Shown piece by piece: positions 36,138-44,500 of a stretch of DNA of 64,000 nt. Source of the stretch: Brevibacillus laterosporus (GTDB taxonomy: Bacteria > Bacillota > Bacilli > Brevibacillales > Brevibacillaceae). A program made the position numbers and the translations under genes. The first letter of the stretch is position 1. Every line of letters begins with the position of its first letter. The notes below the pieces were generated by a model. The model saw nothing but the letters and a program-made list of their open reading frames with translations. It was not told the DNA's origin and did not search any database. The DNA is taken from the NCBI GenBank assembly GCA_007833815.1, contig CP033464.1:3404001-3468000 (forward strand). The letters run 5' to 3'.

Positions 36138-36602
36138 TTATGATAAAAAGGATACGAAATCTATTTATAATAAATATATCATCATGATCATAAATCTGCA
36201 ATCATACTTGAAGAATTTCCGCAACTTTTTAAAGACATAAAACGACAATATTTTGCAAAAAAGCAAAAAAACATGAGGAACTTTCACACACTTGAAAAAG
36301 AAATCCAGCATTCCACTAAAACGGATTCGTCTCATGAATAACTTCAGTGCTCTCAACTACATTAAAAATTAATAAAAAGCTGATGAAGCTGTATATATCT
36401 TACATAGTTCCTTCACGCATACATTTTTGAAGTAAGAATAAAGTCTAAAATATTTTAGCTTACGCACCTTTTAGATCATATAGATCGACTACTTTTACTG
36501 TGGAGTTGTAATAAGTTTGAGAGATGAAAATATGATTTTTTTGTCGAAATATCACCGGATAACAATGCGTACAAAGATAAATCATGAAGGAGAGTTAGCT
36601 GA
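36138..36602 (+). other. Gap with gene-like remnant and promoter motif
   Basis: No complete gene. A stop-free stretch at about 36175-36340 reads I-I-L-E-E-F-P-Q-L-F-K-D-I-K-R and then L-E-K-E-I-Q-H but has no usual start, and may be a decayed helix-rich gene. Motif 2 of the sigma-block promoters lies at 36464-36489. Confidence 0.35.
36464..36489 (+). promoter_or_regulatory. Sigma-block promoter motif 2 (GCACCT-N16-CGAC)
   Basis: GCACCT at 36464-36469 and CGAC at 36486-36489, followed by TACTTTTAC. It is 114 bp upstream of the hypothetical gene at 36603. Confidence 0.55.
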
Positions 36603-37025
36603 ATGTTAGCTAGATACGTAGTAGGTGGAAGATTAGATCCCCCATATTATCCTACAAAGACCAGAGCTCATTTTATCGGGCGAGAAATCTTTGTAAAGGG
36701 CATGAGAAGCTCAGGTACTAAGAGAGTAATTACTGATACTTTTCATCTATCACATGATGTAGAGTTTTATGCTATATCCATAAGATCTGATATTATCACC
36801 CCTTCTGATTATTGGAATCTTCTCATTGATAACCAAATGATTGCAAAAAATGTATATTGTAAAAGTTTAGAAGAAGGGCTCTATTTTCAGGTTGCTCATC
36901 CTATTAAAGCAGGGACCCAATGTAAATTAGAGTTTTATACGGAAGTAGGTGACAGAAAGCAAGTTGAGGTATTGTTTCATTTTCTAAGTGATCCTGAAGT
37001 TGAACCAATTATGATCGGAGCCTGA
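36603..37025 (+). CDS. Hypothetical protein
   Basis: 140 residues, not recognised. Predicted all-beta: many alternating strands (F-Y-A-I-S-I-R-S-D-I, L-L-I-D-N-Q-M-I, C-K-L-E-F-Y-T-E-V-G) as in a small beta sandwich. The ATG follows AAGGAGAGTTAGCTGA. It lies under promoter motif 2 and could be a tail decoration or fibre-type protein expressed separately from the main tail operon. Confidence 0.6.
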   Translation: MLARYVVGGRLDPPYYPTKTRAHFIGREIFVKGMRSSGTKRVITDTFHLSHDVEFYAISIRSDIITPSDYWNLLIDNQMIAKNVYCKSLEEGLYFQVAHPIKAGTQCKLEFYTEVGDRKQVEVLFHFLSDPEVEPIMIGA

Positions 37026-37203
37026 TAATTCAAATGATCTGGGTTCACTACCTCCGAATAACGATTCCCCTTTCAATACCCGATTACGATACTTGTAAAA
37101 ATTCAATTGTATGGAAGCTCTATGCTACAGCAGTGGAAGCTGAGAAATGGAGCAAGCCATCACTTGTAAAAAAGCGAAATAAAAGGAAGCAGGTTGTGTT
37201 GTA

Positions 37204-37551
37204 ATGATTGGTTATTTAAACAAATGTCCGCACTGCAAGAAAGATGCATCCTTTGTACTGGAAGAATTGGAATGTGATAAATCCTTGGTGGCCTGGTGCC
37301 GCTCGTGCGGTAACTATGTCAATCAGACCTTTACGTTAGATACTTTTCGTAAGTGGTGGGAGAGGTACCAGATGGGAGAAGAGAAGATTGCGCCTCCTAT
37401 CAGAAAAGAAATGTTAGAAAAGTTAAAAATGTTAGAAGAAGCTATTGCGCTTGATCCGTCTTGTTATTTGAATAGAGTAGAAATTCATTTGAAAGACTTT
37501 ACTGACTACGTATATAACGATGATGGGGATCAGATCGGTGAAAGGAAGTAA
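37204..37551 (+). CDS. Small zinc-ribbon protein
   Basis: 115 residues. The N-terminus has C-P-H-C and, 23 residues later, C-R-S-C-G, a four-Cys zinc ribbon. A helical region with K-W-W-E-R-Y and K-E-M-L-E-K-L-K-M-L-E-E-A follows. Function unknown, probably nucleic-acid or protein binding. AAGGAAGCAGG precedes the start. Confidence 0.6.
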   Translation: MIGYLNKCPHCKKDASFVLEELECDKSLVAWCRSCGNYVNQTFTLDTFRKWWERYQMGEEKIAPPIRKEMLEKLKMLEEAIALDPSCYLNRVEIHLKDFTDYVYNDDGDQIGERK

Positions 37552-37614
37552 AATTCATTTTGGATAATAGATAGGAAAGTAGTAAGGCTAATCTATTAGA
37601 TATGGAGTGAGAAT

Positions 37615-37947
37615 ATGACAAAACTTGATTTACATACCATTATTTCTGACCAGCAAATTTTTGATACAAAAGCAACGATAGACCTTCAGTTGTTAGTTAA
37701 GATTTTAAGTGGGTATGCAACCATGCAAGAAGAAACCAAGAAACTGATGAAAAAAAATAAAGCATTATCGGTTAACAATGAACATCTTAGTAATGAATTA
37801 CAAGACCTATACGAACAGATAAAACATGCTGAGATAGCTGCTTATCATAAAAATCAATCTGGCAAGGATAGTCGAAGCAAAGATCATAATGAATTGTGGA
37901 TGAAACATGATCAGTTTTTCTGGGGCTTTTTTGACAAAAGAGAATAA
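37615..37947 (+). CDS. Coiled-coil hypothetical protein
   Basis: 110 residues. Residues about 30-80 form a coiled coil (E-E-T-K-K-L-M-K-K-N-K-A-L then L-S-N-E-L-Q-D-L-Y-E-Q). The C-terminus is aromatic: D-Q-F-F-W-G-F-F-D-K-R-E. Not recognised. ATG after TGGAGTGAGAAT. Confidence 0.5.
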   Translation: MTKLDLHTIISDQQIFDTKATIDLQLLVKILSGYATMQEETKKLMKKNKALSVNNEHLSNELQDLYEQIKHAEIAAYHKNQSGKDSRSKDHNELWMKHDQFFWGFFDKRE

Positions 37948-37969
37948 ATAATAAAGAATCTGGAACACC

Positions 37970-38281
37970 ATGACTGGAGGGAAGAAGAAAGAAGTGTATA
38001 CATTAGGCAAACTTATCGAGCAGGTTGATGAAATTAGTAGCGTTATCAATCAAATAAACAGAGCAATGAGACATACGTCATCTGCTTCTGTTGAAGTGCT
38101 CCGTCGGAATAAAGAACAATTGGAAGAGATTGTGGAATATGTGATGGAACAAGATATTTCATCCCCTCTCGATCTGGAAGGGCTACTGATGAGTCATAAA
38201 AAATGCTTGCGAGAATGTATGGAATCCTCGTATAGCAACAAGAGGCCTTCTACAGAAAGGAGCAGGGATTATACGCCATGA
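37970..38281 (+). CDS. Helical hypothetical protein
   Basis: 103 residues, helical and charged, with two conserved-looking Cys near the C-terminus (K-K-C-L-R-E-C-M-E). It shares the K-K-C or A-A-C ... M-R-E-C pattern with the next protein and overlaps it by four bases (ATGA), so the two probably form a pair. The start at 37970 is uncertain. Confidence 0.45.
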   Translation: MTGGKKKEVYTLGKLIEQVDEISSVINQINRAMRHTSSASVEVLRRNKEQLEEIVEYVMEQDISSPLDLEGLLMSHKKCLRECMESSYSNKRPSTERSRDYTP

Positions 38282-38523
38282 GAATGAAGTTTAAGGATCT
38301 TTATGAGGCTGTAAAAGAGACAAATAAAGCTGTTATGGATATAGATTTAGACATAGAAAATATTGGTTGTGGTGCAGCCAAATGCTTGGTTACTTATGAA
38401 CAAATGCGGTTAAAAGAGAGTTATATGGAGCTCTACAATGCAGATGTGTCTATGAAGTCAGTAGATATAGATGAAATTCAGAGACAGATTGCGGCTTGTA
38501 TGCGAGAGTGCGTTCGTTTTTAA
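38278..38523 (+). CDS. Helical hypothetical protein
   Basis: 81 residues, helical. The C-terminus I-Q-R-Q-I-A-A-C-M-R-E-C-V-R-F resembles the end of the preceding product, suggesting related small proteins. It starts in the ATGA overlap behind AGAAAGGAGCAGG. Unknown function. Confidence 0.5.
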   Translation: MRMKFKDLYEAVKETNKAVMDIDLDIENIGCGAAKCLVTYEQMRLKESYMELYNADVSMKSVDIDEIQRQIAACMRECVRF

Positions 38524-38550
38524 GGCGGGGAGTATTCCCGTCTTTTTTTT
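38524..38550 (+). terminator. Rho-independent terminator
   Basis: GGCGGGGA / TTCCCGTC with G-U pairs, then T8, directly after the stop at 38523. Confidence 0.75.
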
Positions 38551-38603
38551 ATCGGATTATCTTCAAAATGCGCAAATAAAGTTTTTAATTAATAGTAGGA
38601 TTC

Positions 38604-38629
38604 GCAACTATTCCGAAGGGTAACCCGAC
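38604..38629 (+). promoter_or_regulatory. Sigma-block promoter motif 3 (GCAACT-N16-CGAC)
   Basis: GCAACT at 38604-38609 and CGAC at 38626-38629, followed by AACTATAGTA. A start of transcription a few bases later leaves the transglycosylase ATG at 38666 with its ribosome binding site but would exclude the ATG at 38645. Confidence 0.6.
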
Positions 38630-38665
38630 AACTATAGTACGATAATGCACGTAAAGGATGGTTGC

Positions 38666-39241
38666 ATGATAATTGTAATGAAATCCATGATGGTTACTTT
38701 TCTGATAATAGCCGAGTTTACTACTTATTACCCAAATTTTGAATGGGATAATACCCCAGTAAAACAAGGAAATACTCCTTCGATTGCTGTAACAACGTCA
38801 ACTTCTACACAGCAAAAGCAAGTTGAACAGATAATCATACAGCATATGCTCTCTAGAAATATTGCAACTACAGACGCGATCAATATATCCAACCATATTC
38901 TTACTTTTTCTGGAAAATACAACGTAGATCCTTATATTATATTGGCCATGATCGAGTTGGAAAGTCATTATCAACCAAAGGCGATTGGCAAACATGGGGA
39001 TACCGGACTTATGCAAATCTTACCCGCCACGCAAAGATATATGGGCATTACAGGAGATCTTACAAATCCAGAAGTAAATATTCATGTTGGATGTAAGTAC
39101 TTGGCTTATACACAAAACAGATTTGGATCAGATTTAGGAATAGTTGCCTACAATCAGGGAGAGGGAAATATCGTACGTGGCACATACAAAACAAACTATC
39201 TGACAAAAGTAAAAAAGATATGGTTAACCATTAAAAAATAG
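38666..39241 (+). CDS. Lytic transglycosylase (SLT type)
   Basis: 191 residues from the ATG behind AAAGGATGGTTGC. An N-terminal hydrophobic signal (about 1-22) is followed by a linker rich in S, T and Q. The SLT domain (about 80-185) shows I-L-A-M-I-E-L-E-S-H-Y with the catalytic Glu, G-D-T-G-L-M-Q-I-L-P, and A-Y-N-Q-G. It cleaves glycan strands with formation of 1,6-anhydro-muramic acid. Motif 3 lies 37 bp upstream. It may help particle release or remodel the wall during assembly, in addition to the amidase and the tail lysin. Confidence 0.85.
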   Translation: MIIVMKSMMVTFLIIAEFTTYYPNFEWDNTPVKQGNTPSIAVTTSTSTQQKQVEQIIIQHMLSRNIATTDAINISNHILTFSGKYNVDPYIILAMIELESHYQPKAIGKHGDTGLMQILPATQRYMGITGDLTNPEVNIHVGCKYLAYTQNRFGSDLGIVAYNQGEGNIVRGTYKTNYLTKVKKIWLTIKK

Positions 39242-39276
39242 ACCACTAGGATTAGGAAAATAATGAGGATCATTCC

Positions 39277-39304
39277 TATGTATATGTATATGTATATGTA
39301 TATC
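39277..39304. repeat. TATATG hexanucleotide repeat next to a promoter
   Basis: About four and a half units of TATATG end two bases before the GCATCT box of motif 4. Confidence 0.8.
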
Positions 39305-39305
39305 T

Positions 39306-39331
39306 GCATCTTTTCGATAGGATAGCCCGAC
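39306..39331 (+). promoter_or_regulatory. Sigma-block promoter motif 4 (GCATCT-N16-CGAC)
   Basis: GCATCT at 39306-39311 and CGAC at 39328-39331, followed by TATTATAG. It is 40 bp upstream of the larger sigma-factor gene. Confidence 0.55.
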
Positions 39332-39370
39332 TATTATAGGGAGCAGGAACGAAAGCATAAGACTAGGAGT

Positions 39371-40423
39371 GTGAAAGAAATCTTGTTAAGTCAACGATAC
39401 CTCCGTTTACGGAAAGAAAACATAAAAGATATGCACAATACAGATCTTATCAGGGAATGTAAAGAAGATAATGATCTGTTGGGAGAGTTTTTGGAAGAAA
39501 ATAAGGAGTTTCTTTTCTCGATTATCAAACATTATAAAGGTAGCATTGAAGAATTGTGTTTTAAGTTTAGAGTAACAGAAGAAGAGCTACTTCAGCATGC
39601 TTACATTGGTGTTTTAAATGCCCTACAGGAGTTTGATTTTCATAGAGGAATCAAGTTTACAACTTTTGTGGTCAGACCGATCATTTGGGAGATTAATCAA
39701 TTACTTTACAATGATTCACGATTTGTTAGATTAAGCAGGGGAGCAGTTGAGCAAATAAAACGAATGATAGCAATTGAGGAAAAGCTAGGATATAGACCCA
39801 GCGAAGAAGAAATGGCAAAACTTCTGGATATCCCTGTTGAAAGGTATAAGGAGATCGCACGATTCAGTGATGAAATTGAGCATTATCATGCCTATGAGAA
39901 CTTCGATGTTATAGATCAAAATTGCCATAATATTGAGGAACTTGTGGTGGATAAAGTTTATGTAGAACATTTACTTGGAAGTCCAATATGTAACGATTTT
40001 GAGAAAACGGTTATGAAGCTTATCATGGAAGGGATCAATAATACTCAAATTGCTGAACGTTTACAGGTATATCCTATGACCATTAATAGGGCAATAATGC
40101 GTATCAGAAATAAAGTTCTGAATTTTCAATCATATAATAAAAACATGCAAAACAATGTAACCTCCAAATATGATCGAGAAATCAAAATTATTGAAGAGGA
40201 GAGTAGATTGCGTAACAAACTTATGTGCGTCAACGAAATTTCAGAACTCCTTGAAGGATACGGCTTTGACAGACAGGCATATTCTACTCGAATTTTATAT
40301 TACATTCGACAAAAGGTAAGCAAGACATGGCCAGATCAGACGGATGAGGCTAGAAAAGCAAGCAAGAAGCTTGATTCAGTTAGAAGTAAAAAGCGAATTC
40401 AGGCAAAACAAGCTGCCACGTAA
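39371..40423 (+). CDS. Alternative sigma-70-family factor
   Basis: 350 residues. Region 2 is clear (E-F-D-F-H-R-G-I-K-F-T-T-F-V-V-R-P-I-I-W-E-I-N-Q), region 3 follows (V-R-L-S-R-G-A-V ... P-S-E-E-E-M-A-K-L-L-D-I), and region 4 has N-N-T-Q-I-A-E-R-L-Q-V-Y-P-M-T-I-N-R-A. A basic C-terminal extension of about 90 residues (to K-R-I-Q-A-K-Q-A-A) is unusual. The start is uncertain: GTG at 39371 nearly touches AGGAG, and TTG at 39383 is 13 bases away. It is probably controlled by motif 4 and could be the second step of a two-sigma cascade. Confidence 0.8.
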   Translation: MKEILLSQRYLRLRKENIKDMHNTDLIRECKEDNDLLGEFLEENKEFLFSIIKHYKGSIEELCFKFRVTEEELLQHAYIGVLNALQEFDFHRGIKFTTFVVRPIIWEINQLLYNDSRFVRLSRGAVEQIKRMIAIEEKLGYRPSEEEMAKLLDIPVERYKEIARFSDEIEHYHAYENFDVIDQNCHNIEELVVDKVYVEHLLGSPICNDFEKTVMKLIMEGINNTQIAERLQVYPMTINRAIMRIRNKVLNFQSYNKNMQNNVTSKYDREIKIIEEESRLRNKLMCVNEISELLEGYGFDRQAYSTRILYYIRQKVSKTWPDQTDEARKASKKLDSVRSKKRIQAKQAAT

Positions 40424-40439
40424 AATGGAGTATATGACG

Positions 40440-40700
40440 ATGGAATTGACATTTTATTATCGTTCTACTTGTGGTTCTTGCAGGAAATTATCGGCTACTT
40501 TGGATCAGATTATTGAAAAAAGAAAGCTTGCGATGCGGACAATACTCACTGACAAACATACACTTGGTATTATATATGTGCCAACTGTAATAATATCGCA
40601 TCAGGGCTCGGAAATAGGACGCTTTACAAGTGCATTAAGTAAATCTGTAATTGAGAAATACTTGGATGAACTTCAAGATTACATTGATAAGCACCTGTAA
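40440..40700 (+). CDS. Thioredoxin-fold protein
   Basis: 86 residues. It starts M-E-L-T-F-Y-Y-R-S-T-C-G-S-C-R-K-L, a beta strand followed by a C-x-x-C redox site, and has the cis-Pro loop V-P-T-V-I-I. This is a small glutaredoxin- or thioredoxin-like fold. I start at the ATG nine bases after GGAG; two earlier in-frame ATGs overlap the site. It follows the sigma gene by 16 bases and is likely in its operon. Redox control of a partner is possible. Confidence 0.7.
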   Translation: MELTFYYRSTCGSCRKLSATLDQIIEKRKLAMRTILTDKHTLGIIYVPTVIISHQGSEIGRFTSALSKSVIEKYLDELQDYIDKHL

Positions 40701-40846
40701 TAAGAATTACAATGACAAGTGTACCAAACACAGTAGGGATTTTTCAAAGCTCGTAGGGACAAACATGCAAATCAAGTTTACAGAATATATATTATGTAAA
40801 ATAAAATGAGAGTTAATCAGAAACAAACAAAAAATAGCATATATAT

Positions 40847-41365
40847 TTGAATACGGAAAATTGGGGAATTGAGAACAAGGAAGATTTACTTCAATCACTC
40901 CAATGGTTATCAAAAGAAGGACATCGACACTCATTTGATGAAATGAAGTTTTTTCTCTCTACGTTATCCGAGCGTGATCAATTACATTACATTGAGTCTA
41001 TTCCTAAGACAAGTGAGAAGTATAGGGATTATCGCATTGTGAAAGCATATATGGACAGACTTCCGTTAGCAGGGATTGCTGCGTGGGATTGGGGTAGATA
41101 TGCTAACCTGTGTCGGAAAGGAGCTTTTGTTGGCTACCTTTCAGATGATGAGGCACTAAAACTAGCAAAACAAGTTGCCGTCATTGCTCAACAACAATAC
41201 TCAAGCTGGCAAGGGTTTGGAACAAGCTTTCTGATAGGAAGACAATTCTGGTGGGCACAGACAACTAGTGAGAGTGCCGAGAAAATGGCACGTTTTGCAC
41301 GGAATTTGATCTTACATCCGAACAGCCTGTGGAATCAGTTAGATTGGAATCTCCCATTGGAATAG
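40847..41365 (+). pseudogene. DUF1266 protein, N-terminally truncated
   Basis: 172 codons from a TTG without a ribosome binding site. The frame is closed by TAG just upstream. The text matches the C-terminal part of DUF1266 proteins: L-N-T-E-N-W-G-I, then A-W-D-W-G-R-Y-A-N-L-C-R-K-G-A-F-V-G-Y-L-S, and W-Q-G-F-G-T-S-F-L-I-G-R. Usual members are longer at the N-terminus, so the gene appears to have lost its start, perhaps through the event that set the right end of the phage-derived block. Confidence 0.7.
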
Positions 41366-41506
41366 TATCACAAAGTGGATTGGATGAATAAACCCATCTA
41401 TAGCCATTTTCCTAGTGCCTTTCCATGCTGAATTCCTAAGCTAAACAATCTTCAGTGATACTTGCTTTTCCCCTTATTGCTGATCCAGTATGTTTACAAA
41501 TTATTT

Positions 41507-41552
41507 CATTAACAATGCCGGTATCCTATAAGGATTACCGGCATTGTTAATG
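41507..41552. terminator. Long hairpin, bidirectional terminator or repeat element
   Basis: CATTAACAATGCCGGTA / TACCGGCATTGTTAATG is a 17-bp perfect stem with an inner TCC/GGA extension. It lies between the DUF1266 fragment and a hydrolase fragment on the opposite strand. T-tracts are weak on both sides. Confidence 0.6.
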
Positions 41553-41595
41553 AACGGATGCTACTTATTTACAATCTCAATATTGGCTCTAACTT

Positions 41596-41826
41596 TTACA
41601 GTGTATTGTTAAAACAATCAACTACAGTTGGTGAGATCTCCTCAGAAAATAAATGCGCTTCTTTCTCAAAAACATCCAAACGCTTGGTACAAGAAAGAAG
41701 AGAGCGTTCCAAATCATAGCTGTTTTCAACAGGAACTGATTGATCTTTTTTTCCATGAATAATCAAGAATGGCTGTGAGATTTTCTTGTTGAAAGTGCTG
41801 ATTAAGACATGGTTATTACGTCAAAT
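41596..41826 (-). pseudogene. C-terminal fragment of alpha/beta hydrolase
   Basis: On the minus strand, a stop-free stretch ending at 41596 reads I-S-Q-P-F-L-I-I-H-G-K-K-D-Q-S-V-P-V, then F-E-K-E-A-H-L-F-S-E-E. That is the last third of an alpha/beta hydrolase, with the catalytic Asp loop (G-K-K-D) and His (A-H). No start or nucleophile elbow is present. The remainder of this 500-bp gap is empty apart from the hairpin. Confidence 0.65.
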
Positions 41827-41861
41827 AAGAGTAAGTGGAATTGGTAGGTAGTAACAATAAT

Positions 41862-42287
41862 TTATTGTTGACCCTCTGTGTAAATTTGGAAGGTTACACC
41901 AAACTTATCCGTTACAATACCATACAACGGACTAAAATGAGTTTCTTGTAGCGGCATGCTCACTTGACCGCCTTGCTGCAAGGCTTCAAATATTTTTTTA
42001 GATGTTTCCTTGTCACTAGTTGCAAGACAGATGGTAACTTGATTTCCCTTTTGATGGGGTTGACCTGGACACGTATCAGAAAACATAAGGTCCGTTTCGC
42101 CTACCTTTAACATTGCATGTGCCACACGTTCCTTTGCATCTGCTGGTAAAGGAAAATCGGGATTTTCAGGCATTTCTCCAAAAGTTTGGTTAAAGAGTAC
42201 TTTGGCATCTAATGCTTTTTCGTAAAATTGAATCGCTTCCTTTGCATTTCCGTCCATCACTAAATAAGGGGTCAATCTCAATGTCAT
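41862..42287 (-). CDS. VOC-superfamily protein (PhnB/YjdN type)
   Basis: 141 residues. L-T-P-Y-L-V-M-D-G-N-A-K-E-A-I-Q-F-Y, the F-G-E-M-P block and the closing P-L-Y-G-I-V-T-D-K-F-G-V-T-F-Q-I-Y match the PhnB/3-demethylubiquinone-like branch of the vicinal oxygen chelate fold. Such proteins occur as small dimeric metal-binding enzymes or resistance proteins. Function is not fixed by sequence. Confidence 0.88.
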   Translation of the reverse strand: MTLRLTPYLVMDGNAKEAIQFYEKALDAKVLFNQTFGEMPENPDFPLPADAKERVAHAMLKVGETDLMFSDTCPGQPHQKGNQVTICLATSDKETSKKIFEALQQGGQVSMPLQETHFSPLYGIVTDKFGVTFQIYTEGQQ

Positions 42288-42536
42288 TCATAACCAGCTC
42301 CTTTAGTTCTAATTATTTTTTATTCGTTTCTACTATGCTCGAAGTTTTGCTAAATCATCTAGGCTAGTTCTCCGTTTGGCACTTGTCAATGAAACCATTT
42401 ATATCCCCCATTATTAACCATAATTCGATTATTTAACAAGGAAACGTAAGTTTGGAATGTTAAAATTTGATCAGAGGGAGGCATGGTTTCTTACCTTCCC
42501 CTCATTTAAGACGATATCTTTTCAGTGGTGAAAATA

Positions 42537-43226
42537 TTAAGTCTGATCGTTCGGAGTGTGATAAAGCTGGTACGGTAGATCATTAATCTCTACTCTTTTG
42601 TCTAATTCGTCTTGAATCTTTACCTTCGTGGGAAACACACCAGGCATTCTTGCATCGGGAAACCACGGACGTTTAGTATCAATGACAATAAACAATCCTT
42701 CGACGTTGCCAATTGCAGCAAATTGTTTTCCGTCTCCTTGCCATATTTCCTGTGAAGAAGCTTCGCAAATACGTTTTGAATCTTCTGCAAAATCGTGAAC
42801 GGGTAGTCCTATTTCGCTGATCTGAAGGATGCTGTTTTGTCTGAAAGGAGCATCCGAGGGATTGTTCAAGGAGTGATGAGCTATAAATTCGACCAGATTA
42901 CCGTCTGGATCGTAAAAATAAGATGCGGTTGCATTCCAGTCGGAGAAAAAGAATTGATCCTGATTGTCAATTGAATATAAAACGATTCCTTTATTCTGAA
43001 GCCACTGCTTTGATTCCTCCAATTTATTAGAAGGAATCATAAAAGCAAAATGATAAAACGCCTTGAGGTCACAGCTAGGTTTTTGAAAAATTATTTTGGA
43101 TTCTCCAGCTTTAACCGTAAATGACTCCGCTGAATCTTTCTCTACAGGAAATTCCAACAACTTTCCATAAAATGATTTCATCTCATCTAAGCGATTCGTC
43201 TGTAGCACAATTTCTATTATCCTCAT
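42537..43226 (-). CDS. VOC-superfamily protein, two-domain
   Basis: 229 residues with a clear glyoxalase/dioxygenase-type N-terminal module: F-Y-G-K-L-L, Y-H-F-A-F with a metal His, and Y-F-Y-D-P-D-G-N-L-V-E-F-I. A second, more diverged module follows from about 125. It is divergent from a LysR regulator at 43345, which probably controls it. The substrate may be a catechol, lactoylglutathione or similar compound. Confidence 0.85.
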   Translation of the reverse strand: MRIIEIVLQTNRLDEMKSFYGKLLEFPVEKDSAESFTVKAGESKIIFQKPSCDLKAFYHFAFMIPSNKLEESKQWLQNKGIVLYSIDNQDQFFFSDWNATASYFYDPDGNLVEFIAHHSLNNPSDAPFRQNSILQISEIGLPVHDFAEDSKRICEASSQEIWQGDGKQFAAIGNVEGLFIVIDTKRPWFPDARMPGVFPTKVKIQDELDKRVEINDLPYQLYHTPNDQT

Positions 43227-43344
43227 TTCAACATTGCTCCTTCCTTTATTATTGCATTCATTGTATATTCACATTTATAATAGTTCAATGCTATTTTTTC
43301 TATTAAAAACATAGTTTAAAACTATCGAAAAGAGAGAGTGTTAC

Positions 43345-44223
43345 ATGGAAATCAGGCAATTACAATATTTTCTTATGTTATGTAATGAACTTCATTTTAC
43401 GGAAGCTGCATACAAACTGGGTATTTCACAACCAACACTAAGTCAGCAAATACGGGTATTGGAAGATGAGCTAGGGTTGCCTCTGTTCGATCGTATTGGT
43501 AAAAAAACAGTTAAGACCGAAGCAGGTAATCTCCTTGAGCACTACGCTTTACAAATTGTTCAACAACTAGAAAATGCAAAAAATTCCATAGAAGATCTTA
43601 CAAATATGAATACCGGTCACATACGTGTAGCGGTACTACCATCCGATCTTGATTATCGATTAACATCATTACTAATAGATTTTCACAAGGAATTCCCAAA
43701 TACTAAGGTTCAAGTGATTCCATCGATTGATATTTTACATAAAGTGCTGGAAAATGAAGTTGATATTGGTGTTGGTTTAGCGATTCAGCCAGACAGTCGT
43801 TTAATTCGTATACCTTTTTATACCGAAACATATAGTCTTTATGTTAAAAAAGAACATGATTTAGCAGAAAAAGCCATTATTTTACCGGGAGACTTGGTAA
43901 ATATACCTTTAGTTATGTATCCGAAGGGATTCTATGGACGTGATTTGATTGATACATGGTGCAAAAATCGAGACATTTCTATCGATACCCTTATGGAAAC
44001 AGGATCAGCTACTTCCTTGTTTCAACTCGTAAAAGAAGGGATTGGAGCTACTATTCAACCTAGTCAATTGATTGAAAGCTTCCAGTCGCTCGGTATCCGT
44101 GCAATTTCAATCAAGGATTCACCTATCAGGAAGTTAGAAATGTTTTATCGTAAGGATAAATATTTAAGTCAAGCTACAAAAGCATTTCTGCAAAGAATGC
44201 ATACCTTTTTTAAAGTCAAGTAA
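43345..44223 (+). CDS. LysR-family transcriptional regulator
   Basis: 292 residues. The N-terminal helix-turn-helix (M-E-I-R-Q-L-Q-Y-F, then H-F-T-E-A-A-Y-K-L-G-I-S-Q-P-T-L-S-Q-Q-I) is classic LysR. The rest is a periplasmic-binding-like effector domain of the CynR/CbbR kind (G-H-I-R-V-A-V-L-P-S, E-V-D-I-G-V-G). The ATG follows AGAGAGAGTGTTAC. It is divergent from the two-domain VOC gene with a 118-bp shared control region. Confidence 0.92.
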   Translation: MEIRQLQYFLMLCNELHFTEAAYKLGISQPTLSQQIRVLEDELGLPLFDRIGKKTVKTEAGNLLEHYALQIVQQLENAKNSIEDLTNMNTGHIRVAVLPSDLDYRLTSLLIDFHKEFPNTKVQVIPSIDILHKVLENEVDIGVGLAIQPDSRLIRIPFYTETYSLYVKKEHDLAEKAIILPGDLVNIPLVMYPKGFYGRDLIDTWCKNRDISIDTLMETGSATSLFQLVKEGIGATIQPSQLIESFQSLGIRAISIKDSPIRKLEMFYRKDKYLSQATKAFLQRMHTFFKVK

Positions 44224-44500
44224 CATTGAATCTGTATTAAATTTCACTGTGTTTTTTCGTTTCTTTTTAGCTTTCTGCTAACAGAAATAAGTTGATCCGT
44301 AAGACTTTGAAGGGACTATTATTAATTTATTTAACATTTTTCGGAATTGTAAAAAGCAGCTACTCATCCAAGTGGAAAGGTAAACGGATCAGAATGATAC
44401 ACCTTTTTAAAGTCATAGAAAAGATTGGCTTTATAATATGCTATTCCACATTGCCTTGTGTCCTTTTATTGCTTATAATCATTTGCATGAGGTGGTTAAA

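Noticed and set aside
18309-40700. Complete prophage
   Set aside because: No integrase, attachment-site pair, terminase, portal, capsid or head-tail joining gene is visible.
41507-41552. Inverted repeats as an insertion-sequence end pair
   Set aside because: The two arms are only about ten bases apart and no transposase is near, so a hairpin or terminator is the simpler reading.
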